Assembly (NCBI RefSeq): GCF_005843925.1 | Contig: NZ_VCBC01000019.1 | Span: 1-49,690 of the forward strand | Reading direction: 5' to 3' | DNA: 49,690 bases | Source of the DNA: Thalassotalea litorea | Lineage (GTDB): Bacteria > Pseudomonadota > Gammaproteobacteria > Enterobacterales > Alteromonadaceae | Part shown: one piece after another, positions 32,779 through 41,300 of the stretch | How positions within the stretch are numbered: the stretch's first letter is position 1 | Layout: every line of letters starts with the position of its first letter | Position numbers and translations under genes: made by a program | The notes under the pieces: model-generated | The model's input: the letters and a program-made list of their open reading frames with translations, nothing else | Databases searched by the model: none | What the model was told of the DNA's origin: nothing

Positions 32779-32985
32779 ATGCCACAGAATATCAGCAGAA
32801 AGATTATCGAATGCCCCCATTGTGGTCATCACCTTGATGTCACTCTGGACACTACCCAGGGGGATCAAAACTACTACGAGTCCTGTCCCACCTGTTGCAA
32901 CGATATTCATATGAATTTGCATATTGACGATTATCGGCAAACGATAAAACTAAAAATCGACAGCGACGACGAACAAATATTCTGA
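32779..32985 (+). CDS. CPXCG-motif cysteine-rich protein, 68 aa
   Basis: Two Cys pairs (IECPHCGHH at about 12-20 and SCPTCCNDI at about 38-46) form a probable zinc ribbon; the CP-x-C-G signature defines this small conserved family of unknown function. AGGAGGC lies upstream of the ATG. Confidence 0.88.
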   Translation: MPQNISRKIIECPHCGHHLDVTLDTTQGDQNYYESCPTCCNDIHMNLHIDDYRQTIKLKIDSDDEQIF

Positions 32986-33007
32986 ACACCGCGAAAATGT
33001 TGCGGGT

Positions 33008-33640
33008 TTATTCTGCGTCTAATTTGTCAGCCATGATACGTTCAATCGTGTCAACGATGGTAATGGTCTGCTGATCAATTTCAATATTGGCCTGGTCTCC
33101 GACACGAAAGCTACGCAAATTCGTGCGTTCCAGCGTTTCCGGGATCAAATGCAAGTCAAACGTATCTTCGCTGACATCTCCGAGCGTTAAACTCGCCCCA
33201 TTAACCGCAATAAACCCTTTGCGATGGATATAAGGACGCCAGCGCGAGTCAAAGGAAAATGTCATCTGTACATTATCATCGGTTTCGTTAATCGATTTTA
33301 ACGTCGCCAAATCGTGAATATGACCACTAACGATATGTCCACCAACTTCATCGCCAAAACGCATTGAGCGCTCAAGATTGAGCCAACTTGCACGGGTTAA
33401 CTCACCAAGATTGGTAAGTCGCAAGGTTTCAGCAATCACATCGAAATGTAACATTGTGGTTGCTTGCTCGCAGGGCTGAATTTTAACAACAGTCAGACAA
33501 ACCCCATTACATGCAACGCTTGCCCCAAGTTCAAGATTTTCAGCAAACGATTGCGGTACGGCAACCTGTAGGTGCCGAAAGTCGTTGCGGTGTTCAACAT
33601 CACTAACTTGCGCTTTTATTTGCACAATTCCTGTAAACAT
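33008..33640 (-). CDS. ribE: Riboflavin synthase alpha chain
   Basis: Dismutates two 6,7-dimethyl-8-ribityllumazines into riboflavin and its precursor. 210 residues with the invariant N-terminus MFTGIVQ and two lumazine-binding barrels: ACNGVCLTVV with GGHIVSGHI, then VNGASLTLG with IPETLERTNL. Convergent with the CPXCG gene; divergent from the MATE gene. Confidence 0.96.
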   Translation of the reverse strand: MFTGIVQIKAQVSDVEHRNDFRHLQVAVPQSFAENLELGASVACNGVCLTVVKIQPCEQATTMLHFDVIAETLRLTNLGELTRASWLNLERSMRFGDEVGGHIVSGHIHDLATLKSINETDDNVQMTFSFDSRWRPYIHRKGFIAVNGASLTLGDVSEDTFDLHLIPETLERTNLRSFRVGDQANIEIDQQTITIVDTIERIMADKLDAE

Positions 33641-33688
33641 ATATGATCCTCATTCCTGACTTACCGTTATTATCTTATCTTTAACCGA

Positions 33689-35062
33689 ATGACTCTAGAT
33701 AAATTTTTTACCGACACCCGCTCCTTAGTAAAATTGGCCTACCCAATTTTAATTGCGCAGTTGATCCAAAACTTAATGAGCTTTGCCGATACGGTGATGG
33801 CCGGTCGGGTCAGCGCCACCGATATGGCCGCTGTGGCGGTTGCAAGTAGTGTCTGGCTGCCCATCATTCTCACCATTTATGGCGTCATTATGGCGTTATC
33901 GGCAATCGTTTCTCAATATTCTGGTCGCAAAGATCACTCTGGCATTGCCCGTTCAACCATTCAAACCGGCTGGATTGCCGTCATTCTTTCAATTTTGGTG
34001 ATCGGGTTATTTTATGGCTTAAGACCAATCATCGAACCTCATCTGACTCTGGAGCCTAAGCTTCAGCAACTCATGCTGGACTATCTTAGCTATATCGTTT
34101 GGGGTGGCCCCGGATTTTGTTTGTATGTGGTATTAAGAAACTTCGCCGAAGGTATGGGCTATACCAAACCAACAATGATCATCTCTATTATCGGTTTGTT
34201 GATTAACATTCCTGCCAATTACGTGTTTATCTACGGCGAATTTGGTTTCCCGGAATTAGGCGGCGCCGGTTGTGGTATCGCCACTGCGATTGTCTATTGG
34301 GCAATGTTTTTCGGTATGTTGGTTTATATCTGGCTTTCAAAGAAACTGCGGAAAATCTCTTTACTCAGTGCGATCACCTGGCCCGATATCCAGCAAATGT
34401 TAAGCATATTGAAACTCGGAGTACCCATTGCTCTGTCATTACTGTTTGAAGTATCACTTTTTTCTGTGGTGGCGATCATACTCGCCCCTTTTGGTTCCGA
34501 GGTCGTGGCAAGTCATCAAATTGCCATTAATTTTTCCGGGATGATTTTTATGGTGCCATTGTCCATCGCGATGGCAGTCACCATTAAAGTCGGCTTTGCC
34601 GTCGGTGAAAACAAGCTGGACGACGCAAAGCACATGTGTACAACCAGTATGTGGTTGGGGTTTATTATTGCAATCGTTACTGCAACGGGCACCATAGTAT
34701 TTCGCGAGCAAATCGCTCTGATTTATACCACGGAAACTGCGGTGGTGTCTCTTGCGGCCAATCTGATGTTTCTGGCGGCATTATTTCAATTTTCCGACTT
34801 TATTCAGGTCATTTCGGCGGGCGCCTTGCGAGGCTACAAAGACACCAAATCGATCCTCTATATCACCTTTGTCTCCTATTGGGTCGTGGGTCTTTCTTTA
34901 GGGATGATTTTAGGGGTCACGGATTGGATAGTGCCACGAATGGGACCGGCCGGATTTTGGATTGGTTTTATTCTCGGTTTGACTAACGCGGCGATTTTTC
35001 TCGCCTGGCGTTTAAAGGTTATTCAACGTCGTGCCAAGCTGGGTTTATTGACGACGAATTAA
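33689..35062 (+). CDS. MATE-family multidrug efflux transporter
   Basis: A 457-residue, 12-span cation-coupled antiporter of the NorM type. Visible features are an N-terminal LAYPILIAQLIQNLMSFADTVMAGR and a pseudo-symmetric second half beginning near LKLGVPIALSLLFEVSLF. Pairing next to ribE is common in gammaproteobacteria. Substrates cannot be told from sequence. The ATG is 48 bases from the divergent ribE start, so the two share one short promoter region. Confidence 0.92.
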   Translation: MTLDKFFTDTRSLVKLAYPILIAQLIQNLMSFADTVMAGRVSATDMAAVAVASSVWLPIILTIYGVIMALSAIVSQYSGRKDHSGIARSTIQTGWIAVILSILVIGLFYGLRPIIEPHLTLEPKLQQLMLDYLSYIVWGGPGFCLYVVLRNFAEGMGYTKPTMIISIIGLLINIPANYVFIYGEFGFPELGGAGCGIATAIVYWAMFFGMLVYIWLSKKLRKISLLSAITWPDIQQMLSILKLGVPIALSLLFEVSLFSVVAIILAPFGSEVVASHQIAINFSGMIFMVPLSIAMAVTIKVGFAVGENKLDDAKHMCTTSMWLGFIIAIVTATGTIVFREQIALIYTTETAVVSLAANLMFLAALFQFSDFIQVISAGALRGYKDTKSILYITFVSYWVVGLSLGMILGVTDWIVPRMGPAGFWIGFILGLTNAAIFLAWRLKVIQRRAKLGLLTTN

Positions 35063-35133
35063 CCATTTATGAGGTGAGTTGTCGAAGAATTACGCAAACA
35101 AACGCTTATTTGTAAAAATCTTCACAAAAGCAC

Positions 35134-35162
35134 TTGCATGGAATCATATCTGCCATTAACAT
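35134..35162 (+). promoter_or_regulatory. Probable tRNA-Val promoter
   Basis: TTGCAT, a 17-base spacer and TAACAT, then GC-rich bases directly after the -10, as in stringently controlled stable-RNA promoters. The mature tRNA starts about 40 bases downstream. Confidence 0.45.
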
Positions 35163-35206
35163 AGCCGCCGTTGAGTCGTTAACCACGCGGTTAACCACTT
35201 TACAGT

Positions 35207-35283
35207 ACGACCGTAGCTCAGCTGGTTAGAGCACTACCTTGACATGGTAGGGGTCGGTGGTTCGAGTCCACTCGGTCGTACCA
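35207..35283 (+). tRNA. tRNA-Val (anticodon GAC)
   Basis: A complete cloverleaf. The acceptor stem is ACGACCG/CGGTCGT, the anticodon arm is CTACC-TTGACAT-GGTAG, the T arm contains GGTTCGAGTCC, and CCA is encoded. It reads GUC and GUU valine codons. A single tRNA with its own terminator. Confidence 0.97.
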
Positions 35284-35294
35284 AACATATTCCG

Positions 35295-35320
35295 AAAAGC
35301 AGCCTGATGGCTGCTTTTTT
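35295..35320 (+). terminator. Terminator of tRNA-Val
   Basis: AAAAGCAGCC, loop TGAT, GGCTGCTTTTTT: a strong hairpin with a T run 12 bases after the tRNA. Confidence 0.9.
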
Positions 35321-35800
35321 CGTTTTAGTCTGATTAATTTCAACTACGCAAGTTGCCAAGCAGTACGACAGCCAAGCCCCCTCCCCTTAATTAGTAAGAT
35401 TTGCAAGGTAACACTGTGATGACCCATTTACATGCGGGTCGAGCGTAAACACAGCATTCCTATAACACTTGCAGCGAATAGCGTTAAAATTAAAATCGGC
35501 CATAGAGGAAACTTGTGAAATAAAAATAGTATCGCAATAGGAATAGCCGAAAGCTTTATAGCGCCAGTGCGTCAGTCGCTATGTAATTATTTCAGCAAGG
35601 TCAAGGTATTAGGTATTGGGTATTGGGTATTGGGTATTACGCAACGGATAAACGACGTATCTACTTATGACATTAATGATGTAGATGTAGATGTAGGAGC
35701 AGAAACAGAAGTAGATGAATACAATAGAGATACCGACGTGGACGCTTCCCGAACCTACCCAAAAATGGCCGGCTGTCGACAAATTGATGACTATAATTCA
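35321..35800. other. Gene-free stretch with short simple repeats
   Basis: No convincing gene. It contains a run of GGTATTG units (about 35608-35638) and GATGTA repeats (about 35679-35697). An 82-codon + frame at 35567 is low-complexity (VDVDVGAETEVDEY) with no ribosome site. Confidence 0.6.
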
Positions 35801-35826
35801 CTAAGAGGGACATAACTCCCTCTTAG
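35801..35826. terminator. Hairpin terminator downstream of the phosphoesterase gene
   Basis: CTAAGAGGGA and TCCCTCTTAG form a perfect 10-bp stem with a six-base loop. TTTT follows on the + strand; the minus strand reads it 14 bases after the gene's stop. Confidence 0.7.
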
Positions 35827-35840
35827 TTTTACTCATAAAA

Positions 35841-38195
35841 TTAAGCGCTTTGATTATCCGATTGCTTGATCGTTAATGGCCAACCTTCAAATTGATTTGA
35901 AGCTTTACCATCGGTTGCGTCAATCATAAATCTATACGCGTCCATCTTGTAAGTCATTTCTTCCTTATCAAACGTGATAAACCCAAACCCACTGCATTTT
36001 TCATGGGCCATAACATATCTGTTTTTAGAGCGACTAACTTCAGGATCCCCTATCGCATAAATATAGTTTTTATTACCAAAGCTATCTAAATACTCGCCCG
36101 TATTAGGCATGCCGTGTTGTGGTCGATTTGCATAATTTAAGCCGATATCATCTGGGCGCCACCAACGCTGCCAACCGACCGCAATTGCCGGCGTACAAAA
36201 TGCCCAGTTGCTGTCGCGTTGTTGCTCTAGTCCATATTGAGACACACTAGGCAGGTGAGTATCACCACAAATGTGTAACGCTTTTGAGCCTTTTATTGCT
36301 GAAATCGCTCGATCTCTGCCGGAAGCTGGCCATCCATTGGCGTCAAAGTCATATTTTAAATAGTGTTGCGGATTCATCTGGTGAGTGGCTAAACTGGCAA
36401 AAATCGTTTGTGATAACAACGCCTTTAATTTATGTCCTCGCCAATCTTGTGCCCAACGTTTTAAAAATTGCTCCTGACGATCGCCCAATAAATGTAAATC
36501 GTTTGAGTTCCATTTGGGGTTAATAAAATTAGGTTCTTCGTCATTGCCCGATGTTCCAACAATAACGTTTAGTCTTTCCGGGCCGCTTTTCCATTGTCTA
36601 TCCGCAACAATAGCAAAACTAACATCACCATAAATCAATTCACCGTAGTATACACTCATGCCTCGTTTCGACGGATTTGGCTCAATGGGTTCCATATGAT
36701 GCGCAGTATGCGTTTGATGAACCACGTTAACCATTTTAATAGGCTCAATGTAGCCACCAGCTTTATCGACACGATTCTCATCATGTGCCGCCATTGGCAT
36801 TGCCGCGCCTCCTTCTCCCCAAAGGTTGCCTTGCAATACATCATGATCATCAGGTAAACAAATGGTAGGCGCATTCCGCATTGCGTCTCTGAACGCCCAC
36901 CCAAATTGATAGTATTTACGCAGGTAATTTAAAATTGCCATTTTAGCGGGCACGCGAATAATGCCAAATCCGCCATGAGATTCATAAAGTTGATCACCAG
37001 AGAAAAAGACTAAATCGGGATCTAATTTGGCGACATTTTTCGCAACGGGCTCATAAGGGAACGCATAATCATTTTGGCAAGTAAGCGCCGCCATACGCAT
37101 TTTTCTGCCTGCCGGATTTGCTTTAATGGTGCCTTCATACACATCGGGTTTTAACGAACCATCAACCTGACTTTCCTTGTATATGACTCGGTAAGGCGTT
37201 GCCTGGCTTTCGTCCCAATTAGGTATTCTAAAAGTAGCGACCCACCCATCGGTATCAAGATCCGCCTTACTTATTTCTACCCACTTGCCATTTTTACGTA
37301 CTTGCAAAACCACGTCTTTTGAATCTTTTTCTCCTAAAGGTCCGGTAAGCGCGCTAAGCTTCATAATGAATCCTTCATCACTTCTGCTATCGCTTAAGGT
37401 ATACATTGTCCAGAGGATTGGGCCAAATTTTTGCTCTACGTTATTGCTAAACGCTTCACCTTCAATATGCCAGTTGCTAAATTGATATCGACCAGCATCG
37501 CTACGTGATTGATTCGGTCCAGAATCAAAAGAAGGAATATTAAAATTACTCACGACAGCAATATTGCCTAGCAACTCTTCAGTTCCTACCAATGCCTCCA
37601 TTTGACCAAGTGACTCCCCGCTAGAAACGGATATTATTTCCACATTAAGCGCAACTAACTGAGCTTGAGGAGAGCCCGTAATGATTATGTCAATTTCGTC
37701 ATTATTGATGGCTCTTGTCAGTGATTTTCGTTTACTGCCCAGTGCGATTTGATTGTTAATGACACCAATATCCAACCCTTGTTGTACAAAGCAATTACTG
37801 CGGTATTCGTTGATTTCACTGCGCACACCTAACCGAATAGCAACACCACCATCTTCTTTACCCGTTTCGAGTAATTTAACGCGAACGGAAGTTTTGAAGG
37901 TTTTCGAAGTATCCACCAACTGATGTTGTAAAGCGTGCACACTTCGCTGGCCGCCGGTAGTGACACACTCTGCCGCGCCATTGCTGATTCGCCAATCTTC
38001 CATTGGATTCGCCCAGTATTCACCACCTAACCAAACTCTATCATGAGTGTTACTCCAGCGATCGTTAATCGGGTTAAGCAATACAGGTCTTGTTGTGGGT
38101 GCTTTAACGGTTTTTGTTGAACAAGCTACGCTCGTTGCTGCTAACCCAGCGGCAATAAATTTAAATGTATCACGTCGAGTTACTGTCTTACTCAT
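35841..38195 (-). CDS. PhoD-like phosphoesterase, Tat-exported lipoprotein, 784 aa
   Basis: A twin-arginine signal (TRRDTFKF, 6-13) ends in a lipobox-like SVAC with Cys25, so it is probably a Tat-exported lipoprotein. Residues 45-245 form a beta-rich domain of LamG/concanavalin outline. The PhoD-like metallophosphoesterase follows from about 365: LVFFSGDQLY (about 396-403), LPDDHDV (about 447-453) and ICGDTHLP (about 655). It lies 118 bases downstream of the GH86 gene, beyond a terminator. A role in removing phosphate or sulfate-like groups from algal material is inference. Confidence 0.85.
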   Translation of the reverse strand: MSKTVTRRDTFKFIAAGLAATSVACSTKTVKAPTTRPVLLNPINDRWSNTHDRVWLGGEYWANPMEDWRISNGAAECVTTGGQRSVHALQHQLVDTSKTFKTSVRVKLLETGKEDGGVAIRLGVRSEINEYRSNCFVQQGLDIGVINNQIALGSKRKSLTRAINNDEIDIIITGSPQAQLVALNVEIISVSSGESLGQMEALVGTEELLGNIAVVSNFNIPSFDSGPNQSRSDAGRYQFSNWHIEGEAFSNNVEQKFGPILWTMYTLSDSRSDEGFIMKLSALTGPLGEKDSKDVVLQVRKNGKWVEISKADLDTDGWVATFRIPNWDESQATPYRVIYKESQVDGSLKPDVYEGTIKANPAGRKMRMAALTCQNDYAFPYEPVAKNVAKLDPDLVFFSGDQLYESHGGFGIIRVPAKMAILNYLRKYYQFGWAFRDAMRNAPTICLPDDHDVLQGNLWGEGGAAMPMAAHDENRVDKAGGYIEPIKMVNVVHQTHTAHHMEPIEPNPSKRGMSVYYGELIYGDVSFAIVADRQWKSGPERLNVIVGTSGNDEEPNFINPKWNSNDLHLLGDRQEQFLKRWAQDWRGHKLKALLSQTIFASLATHQMNPQHYLKYDFDANGWPASGRDRAISAIKGSKALHICGDTHLPSVSQYGLEQQRDSNWAFCTPAIAVGWQRWWRPDDIGLNYANRPQHGMPNTGEYLDSFGNKNYIYAIGDPEVSRSKNRYVMAHEKCSGFGFITFDKEEMTYKMDAYRFMIDATDGKASNQFEGWPLTIKQSDNQSA

Positions 38196-38250
38196 TGTTG
38201 TTGTCCTGCTTTTTGTCTTGGTCTAGATTTTAATTCATTGTTCTATTTGA

Positions 38251-38285
38251 AAAAAAAGAGCCTACTCTGATAGGTAGAGTAGGCT
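38251..38285 (-). terminator. Rho-independent terminator after the GH86 gene
   Basis: On the minus strand a 10-bp stem (AGCCTACTCT/AGAGTAGGCT, 7-base loop) is followed by a run of seven T. Confidence 0.88.
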
Positions 38286-38313
38286 TTTTGTGCAATGGTT
38301 AATAATTGTGATT

Positions 38314-41300
38314 TTAATTTCGCTTCAGTGTGATTAAAACACGATTGATCTGGTGTACTTCACTACTGCTTATACGGCCTTCTTTACGCAATTTATTCAA
38401 GTTGCTCATACCACAACCCATATCTATTGCCGCGTTTTTACCTTCACAGATGATTAATAACTGGTTAAGTTCAACACTTAACGGTACACCCTTTGCATTC
38501 ACACGATCTTCGATGCCAGTATCAATGCCTTCAAGAAAAACATTTCCGCTCACCACACCAGCATGTTCATCAAAGTCATCTTTTACGCCGTCATTGTCAT
38601 CGTCAGTGTCGGCATTGTCGCCAATTCGATCACCATCAAAATCCGCCGACTCTGCATCATCCAAAGGGAAAGCATCTAATATATCTGCAACGCCATCATT
38701 GTCGTCGTCAGAGTCTGCATTATTTCCAAGGCCATCATTATCCGTGTCTAGTGACTCAGAAGCATCTAAAGGAAACGCATCAGATACATCATCAACGTTA
38801 TCATTGTCATCATCTGTATCAGCATTGTTACCTGTACCGTCGCCGTCAGTATCAATCCATTCAGTGTCGTCCATTGGGAAACTATCCACTAAATCTTCAA
38901 CGCCATCATTATCATCATCGGCATCCAAAGAGTCAGCAATTCCATCTTGGTCAAAATCTGATTCTATGATGATTGGTGAAATACCTTCTAGGCGCTGTTC
39001 ACCATTAACACTTCTATCAAAACGAGCAAATAAATAGTAATAATTCCCACTCGATAACGCATTTGAAGGCGTTAAACCAGCTAAAGACATTGTCACCGTT
39101 GAGGTACCCGTTTGTTGGCCGATAGCATCACCGTCATAGACAGAAACCGTATTCATTACATCAAGATCAGCGGTCATTTCCATTAACATGTATTCGATAC
39201 CAGCAAACGCATCAGAAACGACATTGTCACTTCCTGCTTCGAAGGTTGTTTCAACAACTAACTCGCCACCAACCGTATAAACCGTCGAGATTAGCGCCTG
39301 CTTATTTGCAAAACTAAAGCTAGATTCCACATTCGGTGTATCAGCGATTAAATGCGTGAACGTTACCGTATCACCGAACCACATCCAACCATTGCCAGCA
39401 GCTGAAGTCGCTTCGATACGAACCGTATGAACCCCTGCCGTAACAAACACAGGATCCGCAAGTACAAAACTATCAAATACCCCTTGATTTCCAGTGAGTA
39501 CGGGAACTTCGTCTATCAAGACTCCGTCAACATAGGTTGCAGCCTGTGAATTAATATTTTGACTAGAAGCGACCATTTCGATGCGATAGAAGCCATCACT
39601 TGGAAATTCTATATAGTAATCTACCCAGTCACCGTTTTGGTTACTGTCAGTCACTATACGTCTGTCTGTTGGGATGCCTCGCTCGCCGATAGTAACGCCA
39701 GCTACACGTCCGCCAGTTTCATTAAAGGATTCTGCTTCAATAGTGAACGCATCACCGTCGACAAGGTCACCATTGTCAATCGGCTCTTCCGGATCCGTTG
39801 GTGTGTCAGGATCGGTTGGCTCTTCTGGATCTGTTGGGTCTTCTGGATCCGGTGACGAAGCAACTTCACCAATAATTATTGGAGAAATACCCGGTAGAAT
39901 TTGCGTACTACCATCACTCGATTTAAAACGAGCTGTCAGGTTGTAATAATGCCCTGCGTTTAATTCAGAGGTTAATTTTAAATCGCCCTGGGTTGGGTGA
40001 ACTAGCGGTAGACTAATATTGAGTGTGCCACTTTGTTGACCAATAGAGCTTGAATCACCAACCACGACGCGCTTAACTTGGGAGCCATCCGCTCTTAACT
40101 CTTGAATGATAAATAATAATCCACCATTAACGCCTCCAAAGGCACTCTCCACCACCGTATTGCCAGTACCCGCTGAGTAAACCGCGGTTAAGTCAATGTT
40201 GCCACCTATTGCAAAAACGCTGGTTAAATATTTATTTACATCGTCTACACCAAATCCAGGTTCAGATGGGATTTCAGGATCCGTCGGTTCCGTTGGCTCT
40301 TCTGGCTCATTTTCACCGTCCGCCAATATAGTAATGGGACTCACACCTGGAATTTTGTAGGTTTGTCCGTCACTAGAGACAAAGCTTGCAAACAGGAAGT
40401 AGAAATTTCCAGCAGGCAATTCGGCTGAAGGCGTTAAGTTTGCTAAAGATATATTCGCACTTGCTACCCCAGATTCTTTATCAATAGCGGACGCATCAAA
40501 TGCCTCGTAATCATTAACCAAACTCCAGGTAGAAGTCATTTCACGAAGATAAAACTTAACCCCACCATTTTCGGACGTTACCGTTTGATTCGTACCCGCA
40601 TGGTAATCCGCAGAGACCGAAAGAACATCTCCGACAATATAATCCGTGTTTAGATATTGTTGTGCATTGTGCAAAGTGAGTGATGCCGGTACGTCAGGAT
40701 CCGTCGGAGACTCGGGTTCGAGCTCGGGTGCCAACTCAGGATCCAGTGGACTTAACAACGCAAAGGTTAATTTATCCGCGTTCCACTGCCACTTACCTGC
40801 AGCCCCGACGCTTTCAATACGAATGGTATGTGTACCTGCAGATGAAATAAGAACATTTTGACTTATCACATTACTTAACATGACATCCCAGTCACCAGAC
40901 GTAAGTATCTCTGCAGAGCCAGAAAATACACCGTTTACATAAACAGACGCGCCATTAACTGGTGCTGTTGGTGTTCCGGCATCCAATGTTAATTGATACA
41001 CACCCGCTTCAGGGAAGTTAACTTGGTATTCAGCCCAGTCGCCAGACTGATTATTGTTAATACCCACGGAACTTGCGGTAAAACCGTCATAGGTACCACC
41101 GGTTGCTGTCATGGTTTCGGCTTCGACAACAAAACCATCAGATGGAATTGACGATGCCTCTATTACATTTACGATAATATCTTGACTGTGATTTCCATCT
41201 GTCGAAGTAATCGTTATCGTAGTCGCCCCTGGTGCAACAGCAGTGATCAAACCATCTGCGTCAACCGTTGCAATCGTATAATTATCGGACTGCCATGTTA

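Noticed and set aside
35567..35815. An 82-codon + frame between tRNA-Val and the phosphoesterase gene
   Set aside because: It is built on GGTATT and GATGTA simple repeats, ends in the terminator hairpin and has no ribosome site.
38330..39037. Long Ser/Pro-rich + frames opposite the GH86 C-terminal region
   Set aside because: They are the antisense shadow of the Asp/Asn-rich thrombospondin type 3 repeats.
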